64,000 bases of DNA. Origin: Burkholderiales bacterium. Lineage in GTDB: Bacteria; Pseudomonadota; Gammaproteobacteria; Burkholderiales; SG8-41. Shown piece by piece: positions 28,264 through 36,530 of this stretch. The position numbers and the translations under genes are program-made. The DNA lies in contig JALHRQ010000001.1 in assembly GCA_022841375.1 (NCBI GenBank), positions 362,892 to 426,891 of the forward strand. The letters are read 5' to 3'. A model generated the notes under the pieces. It saw only the letters and a program-made list of their open reading frames with translations, made no database searches and had not been told where the DNA came from. The first letter of the stretch is position 1, and every line of letters starts with the position of its first letter.

Positions 28264-29661
28264 TCAGGCCGGCAGCACCGGATGTTTTACGGTCCACGCC
28301 GTTGCTGCCTCATAGGCCGCACCAACACGATACACCGCCGCCTCGTTATAGGGCGCTGCGACGATCTGGATGCCCAGCGGCAGGCCTTCCCGGCTGAAAC
28401 CGGCCGGGATCGCGATGGCGGGACTGCCGGTAACATTGAACGGGGCGCGCGCCTGGCGGCTGTAGATGAATTCGCAGGCTTCCCGGTCATCGATGCGGCA
28501 GGCCGGGTCATGTGCACTCGCGGTGACGATGACATCGACGTCATTGAACAGCGCATGAAAATCCGCGGTGAATTTGCTGCGCATGCGCAGCGCGTTGATG
28601 TAGTCGCTGGCGCTGTACATCGCGCCGTAGAGAAAGCGCTGGCGCGTGATGTCGCCGTAATCCTGCGGCCGTTCGCGCAGCCATTTCTGGTGGATGGCAT
28701 ACGACTCCGAGCCCATGATGATGCGGTTGCAGGCCTGGAACTGGCTGAGCGCGACAGTTTTGACTTCGGTCACCTGCGCGCCGAGTTCCTGCATTTTCAG
28801 CACCGCGGCATCGACGGCGTCAGCCATTTGCGGATCGGCCTTGATGTCGTCGTGGTAAAAATGCTTTAGCCATCCGATGCGCACCCCCTTCAGGCCCTTT
28901 TTGATCAGCGCGGTGTAATCGACGCCCGACCGCGCGACGCTGCCCGGATCCAGGCCGTCATGCCCCGCCAGCACGTTAAGCACGGTGGCGTTGTCGTGCA
29001 CGGTACGTGTCAGCGGCCCGACGTGGTCGAGTGAGAACGCCAGTGGAAACACGCCGCGGCGGCTGACCAGACCGTACGTGGGTTTGATGCCGGTGACACC
29101 GCACATCGTTGCAGGGTTGCGGATGGAGCCGCCGGTGTCCGAGCCAATGGCAAAAGGCACGAAGCCGGCTGCGGTGGCAACGCCCGACCCGCTGGATGAA
29201 CCGCCGCAGAAATAGTCGCGGTTCCACGGGTTGCGCGCCGGCGGCCACGGCAAATCAAAACACGGTCCGCCGATCGCGAATTCGTGGGTGGAGAGTTTGC
29301 CCATGAACACCGCGCCGGCAGCACGAAGCTTCTGGGTGACAAAGGCGTCGGCCGTCGCGATGTTGTCCTTGAGGATGGCGGAGTGTGCAGTGGTCGGCAA
29401 TCCGGCGTAATCGATGATGTCTTTCAGGCCATAGGGCACGCCATGCAGCGGACCGCGCCAGTTGCCGGCACTGATCTCGGCTTCGGCACGCCGCGCGTCA
29501 TTCAGCGCAATCTCCGGCATGAAACGCAGGAAGGCATTGAACCGGCCGTCATGGCGCTCGATGCGGGCGATCAGCGCCTGCGTCCATTCCACCGGGGAGA
29601 GTTTTTTATCGCGGATCAGCGCTGAGGCCTCCGCAATCGACAGATAAGCGAGATCACTCAC
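28264..29661 (-). CDS. Amidase-signature hydrolase (AtzE/GatA-like)
   Basis: The 465-residue protein has Lys80 (GLKDIIDYAG), GGSSSGSG at 153-160 and Ser179 in DTGGSIRNPATMCG. It is highly similar in layout to the first 460 residues of the amidase at 24008. The start is GTG, overlapping the stop of the upstream small gene by GTGA, so the two proteins should be made together. In AtzE-AtzG enzymes the small subunit is needed to stabilise the amidase; the same arrangement is inferred here. A 156-bp gap separates it from the next unit (Bug plus amidase). Confidence 0.92.
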   Translation of the reverse strand: MSDLAYLSIAEASALIRDKKLSPVEWTQALIARIERHDGRFNAFLRFMPEIALNDARRAEAEISAGNWRGPLHGVPYGLKDIIDYAGLPTTAHSAILKDNIATADAFVTQKLRAAGAVFMGKLSTHEFAIGGPCFDLPWPPARNPWNRDYFCGGSSSGSGVATAAGFVPFAIGSDTGGSIRNPATMCGVTGIKPTYGLVSRRGVFPLAFSLDHVGPLTRTVHDNATVLNVLAGHDGLDPGSVARSGVDYTALIKKGLKGVRIGWLKHFYHDDIKADPQMADAVDAAVLKMQELGAQVTEVKTVALSQFQACNRIIMGSESYAIHQKWLRERPQDYGDITRQRFLYGAMYSASDYINALRMRSKFTADFHALFNDVDVIVTASAHDPACRIDDREACEFIYSRQARAPFNVTGSPAIAIPAGFSREGLPLGIQIVAAPYNEAAVYRVGAAYEAATAWTVKHPVLPA

Positions 29662-29870
29662 AACGATTGTCCCGTGGCCGGTAGCCGAAATACCAGCGCC
29701 GGCTCGTCAGCAGGCGACAGCGTGGAGATGTCGAGCGCATCACGCCGCATGTTGGCAACGCGGGCGGCATTGAGCAGCTTGATCAGATCCTGATCGGACA
29801 ATTTGCGCAGCCCCAACTGGTCTGCGAGCCGGCGCGCCTCGAGCGCATCTTCTGCGGAAAGTTTATCCAT
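29658..29870 (-). CDS. AtzG-like small amidase subunit
   Basis: From ATG 29870 (AAAGG and AGG upstream) the 70-residue protein reads MDKLSAEDALEARRLADQLGLRKLSD..., helical, and ends ISTLSPADEPALVFRLPATGQSL. The closing EPAxVFR matches the end of AtzG/DUF4089-type proteins. The ORF track begins 43 codons earlier; I prefer the short form because its size agrees with AtzG (about 70 residues) and the upstream segment does not look conserved. It overlaps the amidase start by GTGA and is its likely partner. Confidence 0.65.
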   Translation of the reverse strand: MDKLSAEDALEARRLADQLGLRKLSDQDLIKLLNAARVANMRRDALDISTLSPADEPALVFRLPATGQSL

Positions 29871-30143
29871 GAACCTGCCTTTGACGGTGTATGGAACGGC
29901 CTGATAAAGGATTTCGGGCCGCGATAAATACCGGGCAAGAATACTCTGCCGCACGCCCGGCTGCACAATGTCTTCGCGCATATTGGACTCCAATGCCAAT
30001 GCGGGCCGAACGCGTCCCTATCGAACGGCGACGCCTGACATGTCTTCGCTTATCATCGCGCTTTAAGCGCATTGTGGCTTCAAAAGCCTGAGCAGCCATC
30101 AAAGTTAACCGCTTGTTTCAAGTGATCAATCAGGAGTCTCTGC

Positions 30144-30731
30144 ATGAACGGAAAAATCCGCCGCGTCATCACCGGCCACGACAAAAACGGCAAGGCCATC
30201 GTTATTGAAGACGGTCTCGCGCCTGCCGTGCGCAGCAACCCGCTGCGCCCGGGTCACATTTCCGTGGATATGTGGAAGACAGCCGCCACCCCGCACATCC
30301 TGCACGCGACCGAAGCCGATCCGACCGGCGGCCCCAAGCAGATTCATCCGCTGCCCGGCGGCACGGTGTTCCGCATCAGCGAAATCGCGCCCGAGACCGA
30401 AGCCATCCGCAACATCAGCCCCGAGCAATCGAAGGCAGTGTTCGAAGCCATGGGCAACAAAAACGCCACCACAGCCGGCACCGAAAAAGGCCGTCACCCA
30501 TTCATGCATCGCACGCAAACCATTGATTATGCAGTAGTTTTAAAGGGCGAGATCACCATGCTGCTGGATGATCAGGATGTCGTGCTGAAAGAAGGCGACG
30601 TCGTCATCCAGCGCGGCACCAATCACGCATGGAGCAACCGCTCGGATAAACCGGCGTTGATGCTGTACGTTTTGATTGATGGTCAGTTTGATGACGAGTT
30701 GAAGGGGCATTTTGGTGGCGGCGGGCATTAA
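30144..30731 (+). CDS. Cupin-domain protein
   Basis: The 195-residue protein has a C-terminal cupin_2 barrel: HRTQTIDYAVVLKGEITMLLDD, then LKEGDVVIQRGTNHAWSNRSD, which gives the two cupin motifs; the usual HxH in motif 1 is reduced (HRTQTIDY) while E and the later His are kept. The first 100 residues form another beta-rich segment with GGTVFRISEIAP. It has AGGAG ahead of its start. Proteins of this shape are found near Bug and amidase genes in Burkholderiales, but no reaction is known to me. Cytoplasmic; metal binding uncertain. Confidence 0.85.
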   Translation: MNGKIRRVITGHDKNGKAIVIEDGLAPAVRSNPLRPGHISVDMWKTAATPHILHATEADPTGGPKQIHPLPGGTVFRISEIAPETEAIRNISPEQSKAVFEAMGNKNATTAGTEKGRHPFMHRTQTIDYAVVLKGEITMLLDDQDVVLKEGDVVIQRGTNHAWSNRSDKPALMLYVLIDGQFDDELKGHFGGGGH

Positions 30732-30822
30732 ACGCAGACATGCGGCGGATGACGCCGCTTCGCGCTGCGGAGCAAGTCCTCTTGGGGGGCGGCTGATCCG
30801 CCCACAACTGCGCCCGCCCTGC

Positions 30823-30922
30823 CGTCATTCCGGCGGAAGCCGGAATCCAGGGTTCTGCGGCGTCAGTACTGGATTCCGGCTTTCCACCCAAGGTGACTTC
30901 CTTCGGGCGCGCCGGAATGACG
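30823..30922. repeat. Dispersed palindromic repeat (GGAATGACG family)
   Basis: CGTCATTCCGGCGGAAGCCGGAATCCAG opens and GCCGGAATGACG closes the unit. The interior has CAAGGTGACTTCCTTCGGG, an oligomer that recurs as CCGAAGGAAGTCCCCTTGGGG at about 22266, 32011 and 49200, on either strand. The whole 30732-30998 gap is built of such repeat pieces plus the promoter of the next gene. Confidence 0.8.
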
Positions 30923-30998
30923 AATAATAATTCCGTAGCCCGGATCCTACGGAATCGCAATACCACCTGAATACAATAAAAGATTTTGTGGAGGACCA

Positions 30999-31970
30999 AT
31001 GAAATCACTGACCGTCGCACTTTGCGCCGTTGCAATAGGGCTGGCTCCGCATCTTGCATCGGCATCCGAAACCTATCCGGCGCGAACCGTGCGCATCGTG
31101 GTGCCTTTCGCGCCCGGCGGTTTTGTCGATTTCACTGCGCGTCTGATCGCACCGCCGCTTTCGCAGGCGACAGGCCAGCAATTCGTCGTCGACAACCGCC
31201 CCGGCGCCGGCGGCATCGTCGGCGCTGAATTTGCGGCGCGTTCAACGCCCGACGGTTACACGCTGGTCATCGGCAGCGCGGGCACGCATTCGGTCAATCA
31301 AAGCCTTTATCCGAAACTGCCCTACAACGTGTTGCGTGATTTTTATCCCGTCGCGCGGCTGACCGATGCGCCGAGCATCCTGACCGTGCATCCGTCGATG
31401 CCGGTTAAAAACGTGAAGGATCTGATCACACTGGCAAAACAACGTCCGGGGCAGATCCATTACGCCTCCGCCGGTGCGGGCACTTCGACGCATCTCGCCG
31501 CAGTGCTGTTTGAAAACATCGCCGGCGTGAAGCTGTCGCATATCGCGTTCAAAGGCGGCGGCCCGGCAGTGGTGTCGGTGCTGTCGGGTGAAACGCCGGT
31601 AACGTTTGCCACGGCGGCATCGGTCGCGCCGCACATCAGCTCAAAACGGCTTCGCGCCATTGCCGTCACTTCCGGCCAGCGCTCTGCGGTATTGCCGGAA
31701 CTGCCGACCATCGCCGAAGGCGGATTAAAAGGCTATGAGATGCTCAACTGGCTGGGCCTGTTTGCGCCGGCCAACACGCCCAAAGCGATTATTGAAAGAC
31801 TGGAACGCGAATCGCTGAAGGTGGTGGCGCAGCCGGATGTGGTGAAACGCTTCCATACACAGGGCGCAGAGCCGTCGCCGCTGGGATCGGAAGCGTTTGC
31901 CGCTTTCGTCAAAACGGAAATCGCCAAGTGGGCAAAGATTGTTGCGGCGACCGGGATGAAGGCGGATTGA
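30999..31970 (+). CDS. Bug-family periplasmic solute receptor
   Basis: The 323-residue protein has a signal peptide (MKSLTVALCAVAIGLAPHLASA) followed by [52 protein letters not shown] and LSHIAFKGGGPAVVSVLSGE. GGAGG lies 6 bp upstream of ATG. HIAFKGGGP replaces the more common HVPYKG. It stands alone between dispersed repeats, without a catabolic partner on its strand. Confidence 0.94.
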   Translation: MKSLTVALCAVAIGLAPHLASASETYPARTVRIVVPFAPGGFVDFTARLIAPPLSQATGQQFVVDNRPGAGGIVGAEFAARSTPDGYTLVIGSAGTHSVNQSLYPKLPYNVLRDFYPVARLTDAPSILTVHPSMPVKNVKDLITLAKQRPGQIHYASAGAGTSTHLAAVLFENIAGVKLSHIAFKGGGPAVVSVLSGETPVTFATAASVAPHISSKRLRAIAVTSGQRSAVLPELPTIAEGGLKGYEMLNWLGLFAPANTPKAIIERLERESLKVVAQPDVVKRFHTQGAEPSPLGSEAFAAFVKTEIAKWAKIVAATGMKAD

Positions 31971-31993
31971 GGATTCACCCGCACACTTAAGAA

Positions 31994-32111
31994 CCGTCAT
32001 ACCGGCGCGCCCCGAAGGAAGTCCCCTTGGGGGAGAAGCCGGTATCCAGTACGGTATGTGCGAATGCGACGATCAAAACCACTGGACTCCGGCTTCCGCC
32101 GGAGTGACGGG
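31994..32111. repeat. Dispersed palindromic repeat, diverged copy
   Basis: CCGTCATACCGGCGCGCC opens and CCGGAGTGACGGG closes it; relative to the other copies both ends carry substitutions (CATACCGG, GGAGTGACGG). It includes GAAGGAAGTCCCCTTGGGGG. It separates the converging Bug and UGSC genes and ends 3 bp before the UGSC stop. Confidence 0.75.
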
Positions 32112-32114
32112 ATT

Positions 32115-33845
32115 TTAGATCCGGCATTCGTCCGAACCGCATCCCAGATCGCGATCCGATTCCGCGAGCAGCCGGTCGAAGGTTTCGGGGACGCGAATCG
32201 GTTTGCCGACCACCGCCGGTGAATGCGCCTGCAGCCACTGGCTGTGCGTCGGGTGATCGCCGCCCGCGACGATGAAAATAATGTTCTCCGGTTTTTGCGC
32301 AATCGGCCACGGGTCGAGCTTGAGGCTGTCGCGCGCCACCGGGCTGGGATCGATCTCGATCCAGGCGAGGCCGCCGGCGCGTTTGATCGATTCCATCGGA
32401 ATCTTCGAGTGTTCCCACAGGAAGTCCTGCAGCTTCTTTGGCGTCCAGCCGAGTTTGGCCATCATGCCGGCGACCACCGGTGAAATCATCATCGCGCCCG
32501 GCGTGCCGTGTTCCCAGCCGGCGAGCGCGGCGAAATTCGGCGTGCGCATGAAGTCGGCCATGCGATACAGCCCTTGCGTGACGTCTTCTTCCGGGGTTTC
32601 TTTTTTGGCGCCGCGGCGGCGGATGTTGGTGACGCCGCTGGCAAAATACACCGACACCGAGTTGCTGCCGCGGGTAAACCCGTGGCGCCGCGTGCCGTGC
32701 GGCTCCCAGCCTTCGGGCAAGCTCGCTTCATCTTCGGCAAACACCGCATTGGTGTAACGCATCGCGCCGTAAATCGCCATGGTGCCGATGCCCGGCAATG
32801 CGCCGCCGACGTTCTGCTGCATCAGGCGCAGCGCGCGACCGATGCTGGCGCCGGCGGGCCGTTGCGGATCGGGGCCGAGGCAACCGAATCCGGAATTGAG
32901 CCGGATGTCCTTGGCGATCGGGCCGTTGACGATGACCACCGGGAACGGTCCGCCGGAAGTCGCCTGCAACTGGTCAAACAGCGCATCGGGTTCAAGGCAG
33001 GCTTCGACGGCAGCAATCAGCACCGGCAGGTATTCCGGGCGGCCACCGGCCATCGCCAGCGCAATCGCGCAGGTCTCGACCGTGGTGATGCCGCCGCGCG
33101 GCGGGAATTTGCCGAGGCGGTGCGTGCGCGGCAATGCGGAGCCGCGCAGCATCCAGTCGACGCGCTCCTCGGTCGCCGGCCATACCGGCAGGCCGTCGCC
33201 CCACAGATTGGTCAGCAGCAGGTTGTTGGCTTTTTGCAGCGCGTCTTCGTAGCTGCGCCCTTCGACCGACAGCAAAGCAGCCTCGGCTGAAGGCCCGACG
33301 TTGAAATCCGACTGCCATTGGGTCAGGCCGTTGTAGAACTCGCGCTTGCGCGCGGTGACTGCAGAAAGATCGCTGCCCGGCAGGAACATGTCGATCGGAA
33401 AGGTCACCATCGCGGCATCGGGTGCCAGGCCGAGTCCCGATACGGCGTTTTTCATGACCCCGACAAAATCCGCTCGCGTCAGGGTGACCGTGGGTATCCC
33501 CAGGGCTTCAATTTGCGCGGCAGCACGGCCGCAGGCAGTGGCGCAGGACCCTCAGGCCGCGTTGCCGACGATGACGGCGTCGACCCCGCTTTCCTTGACC
33601 TTCCTGACGGTGTCTTCGGTCGGGATCAGCACATTGCCCTGCGGATAGGCGTCGATCGGCAGCAGTTCCGCCGTGGGGAAATCGGCCTTGATCAGGTCGC
33701 GCAGCAGCGGCAGCATGCGAAAGGCCTGCCATTGTTCGTTGGTGACAAAGCCGATGCGTTTGCCTTCGAGCGTATCGAGGCGCGGCGCAAACGGCACGCT
33801 GACTTCCAGCGGCCCGCACGGGTCGTAGAAATTGATGGTGGTCAT
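32115..33845 (-). CDS. UGSC-family selenoprotein (in-frame TGA read as Sec98)
   Basis: The ORF track splits this gene into 33552-33974 and 32115-33455, but one frame runs from ATG 33845 (GGAGGAG upstream) to 32115: 577 codons with a single internal TGA at 33552-33554, codon 98. The context is VIVGNAA-TGA-GSCATACGR, precisely the UGSC motif that names the family, in which the first position is Sec or a substitute. Residues 99-130 continue smoothly (AQIEALGIPTVTLTRADFVG). The C-terminal domain (about 190-560) has GDGLPVWPATEERV and PVVIVNGPIAKD. The enzyme's reaction is not established. It is the last gene of a Bug/CoA-ligase/carboxylase run. No frameshift is needed; nonsense mutation is the alternative, but the exact fit of U to the motif argues against it. 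Confidence 0.88.
33514..33554 (-). promoter_or_regulatory. Candidate bacterial SECIS hairpin directly after the UGA codon
   Basis: Downstream of the UGA the mRNA can fold as UGCGC...GCGCA (5 bp, outer) around GCGGC-CGU-GCUGC (5 bp, inner, one G-U). The apical loop starts 24 nt after the UGA and has G as its second base, which agrees with known bacterial SECIS geometry. The fold was made by eye. Confidence 0.5.
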
Positions 33846-33980
33846 TGCAGACTCCTCCATGACGGGTTCAGGATGACACGCAATCAGGCAACTCTGGCGA
33901 TCATCGTATATGAAGCCTGAAAAAGTACGTGCATGGCTCCAAATTACGAACGAAGCAATATGCGCGCACAACAATTACAA

Positions 33981-34961
33981 TCAGTCGAGCTTTACCCCGG
34001 CCACTTTTACTGCCTTGTCCCACTTTTCGATCTCGGCCTTGATAAAGTTACCAAGCTCCTCCGGCGTAGAGGACTCCGGCGCAGCGCCTTCGTCGAGCAA
34101 TCGCTGCTTCACCTGTGGTGTATCAAGCGCCTTGATCAACGCAACCCGCACGACGTCAACAATCGGCCTTGGCGTTCCTGCAGGTGCCATCATGCAATAC
34201 CAGGCGGTCGCCTCAAACCCTGGCAGTCCCGACTCGATCATTGTCGGCACTGCCGGCAAGGACGGTGAACGCGTCGCGCTGGTTACAGCCAGCGGATACA
34301 GACGCCCCTGCTTAAAAAAAGCCATTACAGCCGGCGGTCCGGAAATCATCATGTCGATCTCTCCGGAAAACACGGCAATCGATGCCGGGCCAGCCCCCTT
34401 GTAGGGAATGTGCACCATCTTTATGCCAGTCATGGTCTTCAGCAGTTCACCAACCAGATGGTTGGATGTGCCATTACCGGCACTGCCAAAAGTCATCTTT
34501 CCCGGGTGTGCCTTTGCCAACGCGATGAGTTGGCTGACGGTGCGTGCAGGAACGGACGGGTGCAGCGCGATCACCTGAGGAACCTTGGTAATTAACGAAA
34601 TCGGTGCAAAGTCGCGCACCGGGCTGTATGGCAGCTTGGCCCCGTACAGACTGACGTTGATCGCCAACGGTGAAACCACACCCAGCAACAACGTGTAACC
34701 GTCGGGAGGAGCCTTTGCAGCAATGGCCGTGCCGAGATTACCCGCAGCGCCGGCACGGTTATCCATAAGCACTTGTTGACCCAGATTTTCACCCAAACGC
34801 TGCCCAAGGATTCGCGCCAGCACATCGGTGGTACCACCCGGGGCAAACGGTACGATCATGCGCACCGGACGCTCGGGATAGTTCTGTGCGAATGCCGGAA
34901 CGGCTGTAATCCCCGTCAACACTACTGCAAGACTGATGACTAATTTGCCAATGCGGAACAT
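33981..34961 (-). CDS. Bug-family periplasmic solute receptor
   Basis: The 326-residue protein begins with MFRIGKLVISLAVVLTGITAVPAFA (signal peptide), then [53 protein letters not shown] and [21 protein letters not shown] purine-rich GGGGGTG precedes its ATG. It starts 21 bp after the acyl-CoA carboxyltransferase gene and is followed 135 bp later by the UGSC gene. Its place in the CoA-enzyme run suggests that its ligand enters that pathway. Confidence 0.94.
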   Translation of the reverse strand: MFRIGKLVISLAVVLTGITAVPAFAQNYPERPVRMIVPFAPGGTTDVLARILGQRLGENLGQQVLMDNRAGAAGNLGTAIAAKAPPDGYTLLLGVVSPLAINVSLYGAKLPYSPVRDFAPISLITKVPQVIALHPSVPARTVSQLIALAKAHPGKMTFGSAGNGTSNHLVGELLKTMTGIKMVHIPYKGAGPASIAVFSGEIDMMISGPPAVMAFFKQGRLYPLAVTSATRSPSLPAVPTMIESGLPGFEATAWYCMMAPAGTPRPIVDVVRVALIKALDTPQVKQRLLDEGAAPESSTPEELGNFIKAEIEKWDKAVKVAGVKLD

Positions 34962-34982
34962 GACACCCCCGTGAGTTAAGTA

Positions 34983-36530
34983 TCAGGGACGGTAACCAAA
35001 GCTCGGCGGGCCCGCGACCCTTGCACCCGCCGAAACGTTGGCGAAATCGCACAGAATACGGCGCGTTTCGCGTGGGTCGATGATTTCGTCGATATTGAAC
35101 GCTTCTGCACTGCGAAACGGGGAACGCAACAGTCGCAACCGTTCTTCGATTTCCGCCATTTTTGATTTGGGGTCGGGTGCCGACTCAATCTCGGCTCGAT
35201 ACGCGACTTCCAAACCACCCTGAACCGGCAGCGAACCCCACTCCGCTGACGGCCATGCATAACGCATCGAATACCGGGCGTTGTTAACGTGTGCGCCGCC
35301 CGCAATACCGAAACATTTACGCATGATGACGCCGCACCATGGAATGGTGCTTTCATTGATAGCAGTGATCGTCTCCATCCCGAAGCGCACTGCACTCGCC
35401 TGTTCCGCTTCAAGTCCGATCATGAAACCCGGGCAATCCACCAAGTGCATCATGGGCAGGTGGAAAGTCTGTGCCAAATCCACAAACCGGCGAATCTTGC
35501 GCGCGGCGTCCACAGTCCAAGCGCCCCCGTAAAAATAGGGATCGCTTGCCATAACGGCGACCGGCCATCCGTCGAGCCGCGCAAAACCGGTCACGATCGA
35601 ACGCCCCCAAAGACGCCCGATTTCAGAGAAGGAGTCCTTGTCGACCACAGAATTGATGATCGGGCGGATCTTGTAAACCTGCCGCGGATCTTTCGGAATC
35701 GCCTCGATCAACGGCTCCACGATGCGTGCAGCGTCGTCGACAGATTCAATACGTTCCGCCAGTTCGTAAACAGAAGGCGGCAAATATGTCAGAAACTTCC
35801 GCGCCATTTCAAATGCTTTTGCTTCAGTTGCCGCTTCGTCGTCAACAGTACCGTTACGGGCGTGAATCTGGCTACCGCCTAGTTCATTCTTGGTGTAATC
35901 CTGACCAATACGCTTCACCACAGGTGGCCCCGCAACAAAGATCTGCGAAGTATCTTTGACCATCAGCGAATAATGGCTACCCGCAACGCGCATGGCTCCC
36001 AATCCGGCAACCGAACCCAGCGCCAGACTCACCACGGGAACGGTGGAAAGATTTTGCACCGCCAACCCCCATCCGAGCAGGCTCGGACACTTCATGTAAC
36101 CCAGCACCTCTGTGGTACGTACGGAGCCGCCGCCACCGGTCCCATCCACCAGACGAATCAGCGGCAGGCGCAGGTCGCGCGCCATCGCCTCAACCCGCAG
36201 CAACTTGTCCTTGACGCCACCCTCGGATGAACCGCCCCGCACCGTGAAATCATCGCCCGCAACAATTACCGGTTTTCCGTTTACACGCCCGCGCCCCATG
36301 ACGAGATAACTCGATGTGAAGGAGGTTATGTTTCCCTTGTCATCGTATTGCGCCTTGCCCGTCACGCTCCCGACTTCATGGAACGAATCGGGATCAAGAA
36401 ACTGTTCGACACGTTCCCGCACCGTCAGCTTGCCGGCGGCGCGATGTTTGGCTACCCGCTCGGCGCCACCCATTTGCTGCGCCAGTCGCTGACGCTCCCG
36501 CAACTCCTCTATTTCCGCTTCCCAACTCAT
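34983..36530 (-). CDS. Acyl-CoA carboxylase carboxyltransferase (beta) subunit
   Basis: The 515-residue protein has the two crotonase-like halves of a biotin-dependent carboxyltransferase. The N-terminal half starts ERQRLAQQMGGAERVAKHRAAGKLTVRERV and has GRGRVNGKPVIVAGDDFTVRGGS. The C-terminal half has HLPMMHLVDCPGFMIGLEAE and CGVIMRKCFGIAGGAH. It would transfer CO2 from carboxybiotin to an acyl-CoA (propionyl-, methylcrotonyl- or similar). No biotin carboxylase or biotin-carrier gene is in the window, so the alpha subunit must be elsewhere, or the protein acts differently (for example as a decarboxylase). It overlaps the ligase gene by ATGA. Confidence 0.92.
   Translation of the reverse strand: MSWEAEIEELRERQRLAQQMGGAERVAKHRAAGKLTVRERVEQFLDPDSFHEVGSVTGKAQYDDKGNITSFTSSYLVMGRGRVNGKPVIVAGDDFTVRGGSSEGGVKDKLLRVEAMARDLRLPLIRLVDGTGGGGSVRTTEVLGYMKCPSLLGWGLAVQNLSTVPVVSLALGSVAGLGAMRVAGSHYSLMVKDTSQIFVAGPPVVKRIGQDYTKNELGGSQIHARNGTVDDEAATEAKAFEMARKFLTYLPPSVYELAERIESVDDAARIVEPLIEAIPKDPRQVYKIRPIINSVVDKDSFSEIGRLWGRSIVTGFARLDGWPVAVMASDPYFYGGAWTVDAARKIRRFVDLAQTFHLPMMHLVDCPGFMIGLEAEQASAVRFGMETITAINESTIPWCGVIMRKCFGIAGGAHVNNARYSMRYAWPSAEWGSLPVQGGLEVAYRAEIESAPDPKSKMAEIEERLRLLRSPFRSAEAFNIDEIIDPRETRRILCDFANVSAGARVAGPPSFGYRP

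Noticed and set aside
33552-33554. Nonsense mutation (pseudogene) as explanation of the TGA
   Set aside because: Possible in principle, but the position is precisely the family Sec site and no other lesion exists in 577 codons.
33552-33974. 140-aa protein as a separate gene
   Set aside because: It ends at the TGA that fits the U of the UGSC motif and the downstream frame continues in register; I treat it as the N-terminal part of the selenoprotein.
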